From Collinsella aerofaciens (GTDB taxonomy: Bacteria > Actinomycetota > Coriobacteriia > Coriobacteriales > Coriobacteriaceae): DNA of 64,000 nucleotides. Each line of letters begins with the position of its first letter. Position 1 is the stretch's first letter. Shown here one piece after another: positions 45,332 to 53,561 of this stretch. The translations under genes and the position numbers were made by a program. The stretch spans positions 105,208 to 169,207 of the forward strand of contig NZ_CABJDK010000004.1 in assembly GCF_902364355.1 (NCBI RefSeq). Reading direction: 5' to 3'. The notes below the pieces were generated by a model. It did no database searches. It saw only the letters and a program-made list of their open reading frames with translations, and was not told the DNA's origin.

Positions 45332-46438
45332 ATGGCGATTACCATCGATATCGACACCGCACGCCCCTACCAGGTGCATGTGGGCACGTTTTTGCTGGAG
45401 CAGGCAGGCCCGCTCGTCCGCGCCACCGCCGGCGGCACCCGCGCCGTCATCGTGACAGACACCAACGTGGGCCCGCTCTACCAGATGCCCGTTAAGCAGA
45501 GCCTGGAGGCGTCAGGCTACGAGGTGAGCATCTGCACCTTCGAGGCCGGCGAGGCCCATAAGCGCGCCGAGACCTATGTTGCCATTTTGGAGTTTGTGGC
45601 CGAGCACGAGCTTTCGCGCTCCGACGTGATCGTGGCACTCGGCGGCGGCGTCGTGGGCGACGTGGCGGGCTTTGTGGCCGCCACCTACATGCGCGGCTGC
45701 AAGTTTGTGCAGATCCCGACGAGCCTGCTCGCCATGGTGGATTCGTCGGTGGGAGGCAAGACCGCCATAGACCTGGCTGCCGGCAAGAACTTGGCCGGCG
45801 CCTTTTGGCAGCCGAGCGTGGTTATCGCCGACGTGGGGTGCCTGGCCACCCTCACGCCCGAGCAGTTCGCCGACGGCTGCGGCGAGGTCGTCAAGCACGC
45901 CGTGATCGCCGACCCGGAGCTTTTCGCCGAGCTGGAGAAGACCCCGCTCACGCTGGAGCTGCTCAACCGCGATGTGGCCCGCGTAGCGCTCATCATCGCC
46001 CGCAATATCGACATCAAGCGCGCCGTGGTCGTCGCCGACGAGCGCGAAACCAACCAGCGCAAGCTCCTCAACTTTGGACACAGCGCCGGACACGCCGTCG
46101 AGGCCTGCGAGCACTTTGAGCTGGGACACGGCAACTGCGTGTCGATCGGCATGGGCATCATCACGCGCGCCGCGGCCCTGCACGGCGTCTGCGATGCCGC
46201 ACTGCCCGGTCGTATTGAGGAGCTCTGCGCCCGCCATAGCCTCAAGACCCGCTGCGACCTAGATGCCGATACCGTCTTTGCCGAGGCGCTCCACGACAAG
46301 AAGCGCGCGGGCGACACCATCGACCTGGTGATTCCGCACGGCATTGGCCGCTGCAGCATCGACCGCACACCGCTTTCCACTTTCCACGAACTCATTGCCG
46401 AGGGCCTCGGCCAGAAGGGAGACGCATCCGCATGCTAG
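45332..46438 (+). CDS. aroB: 3-dehydroquinate synthase
   Basis: AroB cyclises DAHP to 3-dehydroquinate with NAD and a divalent metal. The 368 residues contain VIVALGGGVVGDVAGFVAAT, IPTSLLAMVDSSVGGKTAID, GCGEVVKHAVI (metal ligand Glu) and LNFGHSAGHAVEA (metal ligand His). AAAGGA precedes the ATG. The last seven bases overlap the start of aroA. Confidence 0.98.
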   Translation: MAITIDIDTARPYQVHVGTFLLEQAGPLVRATAGGTRAVIVTDTNVGPLYQMPVKQSLEASGYEVSICTFEAGEAHKRAETYVAILEFVAEHELSRSDVIVALGGGVVGDVAGFVAATYMRGCKFVQIPTSLLAMVDSSVGGKTAIDLAAGKNLAGAFWQPSVVIADVGCLATLTPEQFADGCGEVVKHAVIADPELFAELEKTPLTLELLNRDVARVALIIARNIDIKRAVVVADERETNQRKLLNFGHSAGHAVEACEHFELGHGNCVSIGMGIITRAAALHGVCDAALPGRIEELCARHSLKTRCDLDADTVFAEALHDKKRAGDTIDLVIPHGIGRCSIDRTPLSTFHELIAEGLGQKGDASAC

Positions 46439-47751
46439 CCCGCATCACCCCGTCCCCGCTCAAGGGCACCGTTCCCGCCATCGCGTCCAAGTCGATGGCG
46501 CATCGCCTGATCATCTGCGCTGCGCTTGCCAACGGCGAGACGCACGTCACCTGCAACACCACCTGCGCCGACATCGAGGCCACGGTGCGCTGCCTTACGG
46601 CACTGGGGGCTCGCATCAAGACCGTCGAGGACGGCTTCCAGGTCCACCCCACCATGAAGAGTGTTGAGTTTGGCCTGCTCAAGGCCCTTGCCGGCGGCAC
46701 GCTTGACTGCGGTGAAAGCGGCTCCACGCTCCGCTTTATGTTGCCCGTCGCCTGCGCGCTGGGCGCAGAAGCAACTTTTGTGGGTCAGGGACGCTTGGGC
46801 GCCCGCCCACTCTCCCCGCTCTCGGACGAGATCATCGCCGCCGGCTGCGACCTGCAGGGTCTGGGCGGTTTTCCGCTCAAGACGAGCGGACGCATGCGCC
46901 CGGGCACTTTTGTGCTTCCGGGCAACGTGAGCTCGCAGTATATCTCCGGCCTGCTGCTGGCAGCCCCGCTGCTGGCCCAGCCCTCCTGCGTGCAGGTATG
47001 CGGCCTTATCGAAAGCCGCCCCTACATCAACCTGACGATCCAGGCCATGAAGGCCTTTGGCGTCGAGGTCAACGTCGAGCGCATTCCGGCCACGGACGGC
47101 CAGCTCGAGGTCACGAACTTCCGCGTGAGCAGTGGCTCGTACCGCACGCCCGGCAGCGTAGCCGTCGAGGGCGACTGGTCCAACGCCGCCTTTTGGCTGT
47201 GCGCCGGTGCCATCGGCACCGACCCCATCACCGTCGAGGGCGTGTCGCTAAGCTCCGCACAGGGCGACCGTAACGTGCTTGCCGCGCTTTCGCGCTTTGG
47301 CGCCCGCATCGTGCGCTCCACCAACGCCGCCACCGTGCAGTCCGACAAGCTCGCCGGCTTTGAGATGAGTGCCCACGACATTCCGGACCTGGTGCCCGTC
47401 ATCTCGGCCGTGGCCTCGTTGGCACAGGGCCGCACCTTTATTCGCGATTGCGCCCGTCTGCGCATCAAGGAATCCGACCGTCTGGTCACCACCACCCGCG
47501 AGCTCACCGCGCTGGGCGCGCAGGTACGAATTGCCGGCGATGACCTCATCATCAAGGGTGTCGATGCCTTCACCGGCGGCGAGGTCGATTCGCACAACGA
47601 CCATCGCATCGCCATGATGGCCGCTATCGCCGCGAGCCGCGCCACCGGCGAGGTCGTGATCCACGGCACCGAGGCCGTCAACAAGTCCTATCCCGATTTC
47701 TTCGACCACTACCGCCTGCTGGGCGGCAAGGTCACACTCGAGGAGGAATAG
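46432..47751 (+). CDS. aroA: 3-phosphoshikimate 1-carboxyvinyltransferase (EPSP synthase)
   Basis: AroA transfers enolpyruvyl from PEP to shikimate 3-phosphate. The 439 residues start with PLKGTVPAIASKSMAHRLII (Lys and Ser of the S3P site). They include DCGESGSTLRFMLPVA, GNVSSQYISGLLLAAPLL and DCARLRIKESDRLVTTTREL, then DSHNDHRIAMMAAIA. The motif GESGSTLRF has Ser at a position where glyphosate-sensitive class I enzymes carry NAGTA; this may place it among divergent EPSP synthases, but that is inference. Confidence 0.97.
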   Translation: MLARITPSPLKGTVPAIASKSMAHRLIICAALANGETHVTCNTTCADIEATVRCLTALGARIKTVEDGFQVHPTMKSVEFGLLKALAGGTLDCGESGSTLRFMLPVACALGAEATFVGQGRLGARPLSPLSDEIIAAGCDLQGLGGFPLKTSGRMRPGTFVLPGNVSSQYISGLLLAAPLLAQPSCVQVCGLIESRPYINLTIQAMKAFGVEVNVERIPATDGQLEVTNFRVSSGSYRTPGSVAVEGDWSNAAFWLCAGAIGTDPITVEGVSLSSAQGDRNVLAALSRFGARIVRSTNAATVQSDKLAGFEMSAHDIPDLVPVISAVASLAQGRTFIRDCARLRIKESDRLVTTTRELTALGAQVRIAGDDLIIKGVDAFTGGEVDSHNDHRIAMMAAIAASRATGEVVIHGTEAVNKSYPDFFDHYRLLGGKVTLEEE

Positions 47752-47752
47752 C

Positions 47753-48850
47753 ATGTCCTCGACCTTTGGCAACGTCTTGCACGTAAGCATCTTCGGCCAG
47801 TCGCACTCCCCCGCCATCGGCTGCTCCCTCGATGGCATTCCGGCGGGCATCGCTGTTGACCAGGAGCAGCTGCAGGCCTTCCTTGACCGTCGTGCCCCCG
47901 GTCGCGACGAGACCGCGACCAAACGCCGCGAGGCCGACGCCGCCCACATCATCGCCGGTGTGGTCGATGGACATACCACCGGCGCGCCCATTGCCGCGAT
48001 TATCGAGAACACCAACACGCGCTCCAAGGATTACTCCGAACTGCGCCGCAAGCCCCGCCCCGGACATGCGGACTTCCCTGCGCGCGTGAAGTATCACAAC
48101 ATGCACGATGTCGCCGGCGGCGGACACTTCTCCGGCCGCCTAACGGCACCCCTGTGCATCGCCGGCGGCATTGCGCTGCAGGCACTCGAGGCCCGCGGCA
48201 TTAACGTGATGGCGCACGTCGCGCAGATCGGCGGCATCTCCGACCTGCCGATGGACGACATGGTCTATCGCGAGGCCGACCGCAAGGCGATCCTTACGAA
48301 CGATCTGCCGTGCATTGACGCCGCCGCCGCCGGCCGCATGCACGAGGAAATCCTAGCCGCGCGCGACGAACTCGACAGCATCGGCGGCATCGTGGAGTGC
48401 GGCATTTACGGGCTTCCTGCGGGCATCGGCGACCCCATGTTCGATGGCATCGAGAACCGCATCGCGCAAATCGCGTTTGGCATTCCCGCCGTAAAGGGCG
48501 TGGAGTTTGGCATGGGCTTTGCCGTGGCCGCCATGCGTGGCAGCGAGAACAACGATCCGTATCGCATCGATGCCGAGACCGGCGAGATCGAGGTCGAGTC
48601 CAACAACGCCGGCGGCATCCTGGGCGGTATTTCGACCGGCGCGCCCGTCATGTGGCGCATGGCCGTAAAGCCGACGCCCTCAATTGGCCGCGAGCAGCAG
48701 ACGGTGGACATGGACGCTATGGAAAATGCCGAGCTCTCGGTCCACGGCCGCCACGATCCCTGCATCGTCCCCCGAGCCGTCCCCGTAGCCGAGGCAGCCG
48801 CCGCCCTTGCCATCTGGGACGCCCTCCTCGAAGACGCCGCCCAGCGCTAA
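47753..48850 (+). CDS. aroC: Chorismate synthase
   Basis: AroC eliminates phosphate from EPSP to give chorismate, using reduced FMN. The 365 residues contain the family signatures FGQSHSPAIGCSLDGIPAGI, RRKPRPGHADFPARVKY, GGGHFSGRLTAPLCIAGGIA, NNAGGILGGISTGAP and GRHDPCIVPRAVPV. It starts one base after aroA, with GAGGAA upstream. Confidence 0.98.
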   Translation: MSSTFGNVLHVSIFGQSHSPAIGCSLDGIPAGIAVDQEQLQAFLDRRAPGRDETATKRREADAAHIIAGVVDGHTTGAPIAAIIENTNTRSKDYSELRRKPRPGHADFPARVKYHNMHDVAGGGHFSGRLTAPLCIAGGIALQALEARGINVMAHVAQIGGISDLPMDDMVYREADRKAILTNDLPCIDAAAAGRMHEEILAARDELDSIGGIVECGIYGLPAGIGDPMFDGIENRIAQIAFGIPAVKGVEFGMGFAVAAMRGSENNDPYRIDAETGEIEVESNNAGGILGGISTGAPVMWRMAVKPTPSIGREQQTVDMDAMENAELSVHGRHDPCIVPRAVPVAEAAAALAIWDALLEDAAQR

Positions 48851-48893
48851 CTACCCACCCCTCAACATCCCCCGACACGTGAAAGGGGTCTCC

Positions 48894-50039
48894 ATGGACC
48901 TTGCTGACATCCGCCAGGCCATCGATGGCATCGACGCCACGCTCCTCAACAGCTTTGTCGAGCGCATGGACATTGCCACCGAGGTCGCCAAGTCAAAAAT
49001 CGAGATGGGCAAGGCCGTCTTCGACCCCGCCCGTGAGCGCTCCAAGCTCAACAACCTCGCCAGCCGCGCGCCCGAGCGCTATGAGGCACAGACCATCACC
49101 CTGTTCCGCTTGCTCATGAGCATGAGCAAGGCCGAGCAGCAGCGCTACATCAACGAGCTCAAGGGCATCACCGTCTCGCAAAAGGCCCACGCCACGGCTA
49201 CAGCCTCCGACACGCCCTTCCCTCAAACGGCCACCGTCGCCTGCCAGGGCGTCGAGGGCGCTTACAGCCAAATCGCCGCGTGCAAGCTCTTCGACGTGCC
49301 CGACATCGCGTTTTTCGAGACCTTCGAGGGCGTCATGCGCGCCGTACGTGACGGCTTCTGCGAGTTTGGCGTGCTGCCCATCGAAAACTCCACCGCGGGT
49401 TCCGTCAACGCCGTCTACGACCTGCTCGCACAGTTCGATTTCCATATCGTGCGCTCGCTGCGCCTCAAGATCGACCATAACCTGCTCGTCAAACCCGGCA
49501 CCAAGCTCGCAGACGTGCGTGAGGTCTACAGCCACGGCCAAGCCATTGCCCAGTGCGCCGGCTTTATCGAAGCCCACGACCTGCACGCCACCAAGTACCC
49601 CAACACGGCCATGTCGGCCGAGATGGTCGCTAACTCCGACCGCACCGACGTTGCCGCCATCGCCTCGCGCAGCTGTGCCGCACTGTATGGCCTGGAGATA
49701 CTGGAATCCAACATCCAGGACTCGGACAACAACTACACGCGCTTTGTCGTCATCAGCCGCGAGCCACGCGTCTACCCCGGTGCCAACCGCACCTCGCTCA
49801 TGATCACCACGACCAACGAGCCGGGCGCCCTCTACCGGGTGCTCGAGCGCTTCTACGCCCTCAACATCAACCTCATCAAGCTCGAGAGCCGCCCCATCCC
49901 CGGCCGCGACTTTGAGTTTATGTTCTACTTTGACCTGGACTGCCCCTTTGGCAGCAGGGCCCTCGACGACCTGCTCGATTCCATCGACGACGTGTGCGAG
50001 AGCTTTACCTACTTTGGCAGCTACACGGAGGTGCTCTAG
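48894..50039 (+). CDS. pheA: Bifunctional chorismate mutase/prephenate dehydratase (P-protein)
   Basis: PheA converts chorismate to prephenate and then phenylpyruvate. Residues 1-90 are an AroQ-type chorismate mutase (DLADIRQAIDGIDATLLNSF). The dehydratase follows, with VACQGVEGAYSQIAACKLF, FGVLPIENSTAGSVNAVYDL, and DNNYTRFVVISREP (TRF motif). A C-terminal ACT domain (LMITTTNEPGALYRVLERFY, LIKLESRPIPGRDFEFMFYF) should bind Phe for feedback. The ATG at 48894 has AAAGGGG upstream; a longer reading overlaps aroC and is rejected. The stop abuts the aroE start codon. Confidence 0.97.
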   Translation: MDLADIRQAIDGIDATLLNSFVERMDIATEVAKSKIEMGKAVFDPARERSKLNNLASRAPERYEAQTITLFRLLMSMSKAEQQRYINELKGITVSQKAHATATASDTPFPQTATVACQGVEGAYSQIAACKLFDVPDIAFFETFEGVMRAVRDGFCEFGVLPIENSTAGSVNAVYDLLAQFDFHIVRSLRLKIDHNLLVKPGTKLADVREVYSHGQAIAQCAGFIEAHDLHATKYPNTAMSAEMVANSDRTDVAAIASRSCAALYGLEILESNIQDSDNNYTRFVVISREPRVYPGANRTSLMITTTNEPGALYRVLERFYALNINLIKLESRPIPGRDFEFMFYFDLDCPFGSRALDDLLDSIDDVCESFTYFGSYTEVL

Positions 50040-51278
50040 ATGAACGATGTCGCCGCAACCCGCCCCTACGGCGTGCTGGGCCGCGTGCTGGGCCACAGCT
50101 ACACGCCGACCATCTACAAGGAGCTCGCGGGGCTCGAATACGTGCGTTTTGAGCGCGAGCCCGAGGACCTCCAGGCCTTTATGACGGGCGACGAATGGGA
50201 GGGCACCAACGTGACCATCCCCTACAAGCGCGCCGTCATGGAGTATCTGGACGAGCTGAGTCCGCTCGCCGAGCGCATGGGCAACGTCAACACCATCACA
50301 CGCCTGCCTGACGGTTGTTTGCGCGGCGACAACACCGACTACTTTGGTTTTCAGTGTCTGGTCGAGGAGCTGGGGGTTGATGTTGCCGGCAAGAAGGCTC
50401 TCGTGCTCGGAGCCACCGGCGGCGCGGGTACTACGGCCAGTATGGTGCTCGGCGATCTGGGCGCCACCGTCGTGCCCGTGGGCCGCACGAGCCAGGTCAA
50501 CTACGACAATATCTCGCAGCAGTCCGACGCTGCCCTGCTCGTCAACTGCACGCCCGCCGGCATGTTCCCCCACTGTCCCGACGCCCCCTGCACACTCGAG
50601 GGGCTCAATGCGCTCGAGGGCGTTATCGACATTGTCTACAACCCCGCTCGCACGGGACTCATGCTCGAGGCCGAGCGCCGCGACATCCCCTGCATCGGCG
50701 GTCTGCTCATGCTCGTGGCCCAGGCGGCGCAAGCCGTTGAGCGCTACACCGGCCAGGTCACTCCGCGCGAGCGCATTCTGGACGTAACGGAGCGCCTGTC
50801 ACGCCGCGAACAGAACATCGCGCTGATCGGCATGCCGGGCTCGGGCAAGACCCGTGTGGGCGAGCAGATTGCCCTGCTCACGGGGCGAGAGCACATCGAT
50901 CTGGATCGCGCCCTCGAGGAGCGCCTGGGCATGCCCTGCGCCGACTTTATCGTCGAGCGCGGCGAGGCGGCGTTCCGCGAACAGGAGACGGCGGCGCTGG
51001 CCGACATCTCCAAGCGCAGCGGCCTGGTGCTTTCCACCGGCGGCGGCGTGGTCACGCGCGACGAGAACTACCCGCTGCTGCACCAGAACAGCCAGATTGT
51101 GATGCTCAATCGCAAGCTCGACGAGCTCGCCCACAAGGGCCGCCCCATCACGGCGCGCGATGGCATCGACAAGCTCGCCGAGCAGCGCATGCCGCGCTAC
51201 CGCTCCTGGGCCGACTACATCATCGACTCACGCGACTGCGCCGCCAAAACCGCGGCCGCCATCGTCGAGACCCTCTAA
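50040..51278 (+). CDS. aroE/aroK: Fused shikimate dehydrogenase-shikimate kinase
   Basis: One 412-residue chain carries two successive shikimate-pathway enzymes. Residues 1-245 are AroE: YGVLGRVLGHSYTPTIYKEL, catalytic Lys in GTNVTIPYKRAVMEYLDEL, catalytic Asp in GDNTDYFGF, and an NADP motif VLGATGGAGTTASMVL. Residues 255-412 are shikimate kinase: Walker A ALIGMPGSGKTRVG, shikimate-binding HIDLDRALEERLG, and VLSTGGGVVTRDEN. The linker is short (TERLSRREQ). The order is dehydrogenase first, then kinase, matching the pathway. The start ATG directly follows the pheA stop, with GGAGG overlapping the pheA end. Confidence 0.95.
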   Translation: MNDVAATRPYGVLGRVLGHSYTPTIYKELAGLEYVRFEREPEDLQAFMTGDEWEGTNVTIPYKRAVMEYLDELSPLAERMGNVNTITRLPDGCLRGDNTDYFGFQCLVEELGVDVAGKKALVLGATGGAGTTASMVLGDLGATVVPVGRTSQVNYDNISQQSDAALLVNCTPAGMFPHCPDAPCTLEGLNALEGVIDIVYNPARTGLMLEAERRDIPCIGGLLMLVAQAAQAVERYTGQVTPRERILDVTERLSRREQNIALIGMPGSGKTRVGEQIALLTGREHIDLDRALEERLGMPCADFIVERGEAAFREQETAALADISKRSGLVLSTGGGVVTRDENYPLLHQNSQIVMLNRKLDELAHKGRPITARDGIDKLAEQRMPRYRSWADYIIDSRDCAAKTAAAIVETL

Positions 51279-51313
51279 CCTGCCAAAAAGGGACAGGTTT
51301 ATTTTGGCAGGTT
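51277..51313. repeat. Hairpin repeat inside the aro operon
   Basis: A perfect 12-bp stem (AACCTGCCAAAA, 51277-51288, with TTTTGGCAGGTT, 51302-51313) encloses a 13-base loop AGGGACAGGTTTA. It overlaps the aroE/aroK stop codon by two bases. The loop core GGGACAGG matches the GGGACGGG loop core of the transposase-linked repeats, although the stem differs. It could also act as a weak terminator or an mRNA-processing site before aroQ. Confidence 0.75.
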
Positions 51314-51377
51314 TTACCTGGGCAAACGTCGAAGACCACAAGACCGGCCACGCCAACCAACCACAAAGGAAGCAACC

Positions 51378-51815
51378 ATGAAAGCACTCGTCATTAACGG
51401 CCCCAACCTCAACATGCTCGGCATTCGCGAGCCGGGCATCTATGGCAGCGACAACTATGACCGCTTAGTGCAGATCTGCCAGGAAGCGGGCGCCGCACAG
51501 GGCTTCGACGAGGTCGAGGTCTTCCAGTCCAACCACGAGGGCAGCATCGTCGACAAGATCCAGGAGGCCTACGGCAAGGTCGACGGCATCGTCATCAACC
51601 CGGCGGCCTACACGCACACGAGCGTCGCGATCCTCGATGCCCTCAAGGCCGTCGCCATCCCTGCCGTCGAGGTCCACATCAGCGCCGTCGAGACCCGCGA
51701 GGACTTCCGCCAGGTGAGCTATGCACGCCTAGCCTGCTTCGCCACCATCACCGGCGAAGGCCTGCAGGGGTATGCCCACGCGTTGGAGCTGCTGAAAGAG
51801 CGTCTCGAAAAGTAG
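51378..51815 (+). CDS. aroQ: 3-dehydroquinate dehydratase, type II
   Basis: AroQ dehydrates 3-dehydroquinate to 3-dehydroshikimate. The 145-residue dodecamer-type subunit shows VINGPNLNMLGIREPGIYG (with the flexible-loop Tyr), FQSNHEGSIVDKIQEA, INPAAYTHTSVAI and PAVEVHISAVETREDFRQVS, with the active-site His. AAAGGAAG precedes the ATG. It lies 99 bases after the fused aroE/aroK gene, separated by the hairpin repeat, and ends the operon. Confidence 0.97.
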   Translation: MKALVINGPNLNMLGIREPGIYGSDNYDRLVQICQEAGAAQGFDEVEVFQSNHEGSIVDKIQEAYGKVDGIVINPAAYTHTSVAILDALKAVAIPAVEVHISAVETREDFRQVSYARLACFATITGEGLQGYAHALELLKERLEK

Positions 51816-51861
51816 CTTCGCGAGCAAATCCATCAACGCCGATTCGCACGCTAATATAGCC

Positions 51862-51902
51862 AGTGCCGCCAGCAGCAACCTCGCTACTGGCGGCACTTTA
51901 TT
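51862..51902 (+). terminator. Terminator of the aro operon
   Basis: AGTGCCGCCAG (51862-51872) pairs perfectly with CTGGCGGCACT (51887-51897) around a 14-base loop, followed by TTATT. A TATAAT (51910-51915) just after it may be the -10 box of the next gene. Confidence 0.75.
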
Positions 51903-51946
51903 ACTAGCATATAATCGTTGCAGTCACACAACGTCTGGAGACGCGC

Positions 51947-52396
51947 ATGTTAAGCATCCATCTGGGGGATTACCCCGGTTCTATCTACGATACCGAAACC
52001 TATTTTAGGAACTCATACTTGGACTCATGGTTCGAAGATCCTATGGCCGCACAGATTATTAAAAGCGTGGACGGATCAGAGCTCATCGGCCCCCACAACA
52101 TCGTAAGCAAGCAGCTGGGCTCAATCACCCCACTCGAACTGTCCGGCGGCGTCAAGACGCTGCTGTTAGTACGCAATCTCCCAAATATGGTGTTCAACGC
52201 ATCTACCTGCGGAGACAACTGTGCCCGCTGGCTACTCAAGATCGGCAAAGAGCAGGATGTGCTGGTGACCCTTTACCACATCATGAAGTTCCCCTGGAAG
52301 AATTTTGAAATCCGCATTGAAAACGATAACCGCATCGTCAGAAACATGCAGGAGTTTGTTGGCGCCACGAATGACTTTTTGGATGTTGATGAGTAA
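51947..52396 (+). CDS. DUF4869-like protein, first gene of a two-gene cassette
   Basis: A 149-residue soluble protein that resembles, from memory, the DUF4869 family of unknown function. Visible features are the start MLSIHLGDYPGSIYDTETYF, the central LSGGVKTLLLV, and FNASTCGDNCARWLLKIG with two Cys. No enzyme motif is evident. The ATG has GGAG six bases upstream. Its stop overlaps the ATG of the next gene (TAATG), so the two are made together. The pair is A/T-richer than the aro genes to its left and lies between the operon terminator and glf, which suggests horizontal acquisition. Confidence 0.65.
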   Translation: MLSIHLGDYPGSIYDTETYFRNSYLDSWFEDPMAAQIIKSVDGSELIGPHNIVSKQLGSITPLELSGGVKTLLLVRNLPNMVFNASTCGDNCARWLLKIGKEQDVLVTLYHIMKFPWKNFEIRIENDNRIVRNMQEFVGATNDFLDVDE

Positions 52397-53397
52397 TGAA
52401 GGGAACGCATACCGTTGTCGTAGAGCGTGCAAAGGTCAAATACACACTCACCTTTAAACGCAACATTTCCTTCATTCGCGGCAACAGCGGCACGGGCAAA
52501 ACGACGCTTATCTCGATGATTCGCGACTACAACGACCGAGGACCGGAAAGCGGCGTTACACTCAGCTGCGACGTGCCCTGCGAAACGCTTTCCGGCAGAC
52601 GTTGGAAGCGCGAGCTTTCGATTATCGAGGACTCAATAATCTTTTTAGATGAGGGCAACGAATTTATCTACTCAAAAGACTTCGCAAAAGCCGTTAACGG
52701 GTCGTCCAACTATTTTGTTCTGATATCTCGTCGAGACGCCAGCGAGCTCCCCTACAGTGTCGACGAAATCCTAAAGCTGGTAAACACCACGAGTAAAACA
52801 ATCAATGGTCGAAAGAGCGATAAACGCTTCTACTCGGTAACAAAACCGATATACAGCCACACAGCAAACATGCTTTACCAGGACCTAAATGTTGGATTCG
52901 AGGCACCCGACGCCGTAGTTGTTGAGGATAGCAAATCTGGCTATCAATTCTACGACGCTCTTTGCAACCGACTCGGGATCCCCTGCTATACCGCCACCGG
53001 CGTTGCGAATCTAAAACGTACGATTCACGAATGTCCCGAGCAAAACATCCTTGCTATTGGAGACGGAGCAGCATTTGGTCCCTACATCGAAAAGGTGCTC
53101 GGACAGCGCGTTTACAAGAACGTTCGCCTATTCCTCCCGGAATCGTTTGAGTGGACACTCCTGCGCTCCGAGCTCATACCCAGCAGCGACATTCCCAAAA
53201 TCCTCGAGGACCCCTCAAGCTATATCGAAAGTCGCGATTATTTAAGCTGGGAGCGGTTCTTCACCGATGTGCTGGTCAAATACTCAGCAGACACTCGCTA
53301 CGCTTACAAAAAGGCGCGACTCAACGAGCAGTACCTAAAGCCGCAGGCAATGAATGCCGTATCGAAAGTCTTACCGGAGTGTTTGAAGACGAATTAG
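52396..53397 (+). CDS. P-loop ATPase with possible TOPRIM-like C-terminus, second gene of the cassette
   Basis: The 333-residue protein begins with a beta-rich strand and a Walker A, GNSGTGKT (residues 29-36), and has a Walker B IIFLDEGNEF (81-90). I see no ABC signature or sensor arginine. From residue 170 a second domain reads VVVEDSKSGYQFYDAL (Glu177, Phe185, Tyr186), similar in layout to TOPRIM motif 1 of OLD-family and DUF4435 proteins. ILAIGDGAAFG (Asp223) and FLPESFEWTLLRSE follow. The single Asp instead of DxD weakens that reading. Function is unknown; a stress or phage-defence role is only inference. It overlaps the DUF4869-like gene by one base. Confidence 0.6.
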   Translation: MKGTHTVVVERAKVKYTLTFKRNISFIRGNSGTGKTTLISMIRDYNDRGPESGVTLSCDVPCETLSGRRWKRELSIIEDSIIFLDEGNEFIYSKDFAKAVNGSSNYFVLISRRDASELPYSVDEILKLVNTTSKTINGRKSDKRFYSVTKPIYSHTANMLYQDLNVGFEAPDAVVVEDSKSGYQFYDALCNRLGIPCYTATGVANLKRTIHECPEQNILAIGDGAAFGPYIEKVLGQRVYKNVRLFLPESFEWTLLRSELIPSSDIPKILEDPSSYIESRDYLSWERFFTDVLVKYSADTRYAYKKARLNEQYLKPQAMNAVSKVLPECLKTN

Positions 53398-53487
53398 CAG
53401 ATTCTTTAAATCATCTAGAAACCGGGGCTATGCACATGAGCTGAAGCTGCTGAAAGAAAGCCTACAACACGCCTGGTACACTAATCC

Positions 53488-53520
53488 TTGGAACAGAATT
53501 ATCAGGTTTATTTGTCCCAA
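53488..53520. repeat. Degenerate hairpin repeat upstream of glf
   Basis: TTGGAACA (53488-53495) pairs with TGTCCCAA (53513-53520) with one mismatch. The loop contains CAGGTTTATT, also present in the 51277-51313 repeat. The arrangement is scrambled relative to that copy, so this is a weak member of the family. Nothing else is recognised in the 164-bp gap before glf. Confidence 0.35.
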
Positions 53521-53561
53521 ATCTTAAGTAACTGTTTGATTACATACAAAGGAGCACATCC

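Noticed and set aside
48993-50732. Long minus-strand frame opposite pheA and aroE/aroK
   Set aside because: No Shine-Dalgarno, no recognisable domain, and the plus strand carries clear enzymes.
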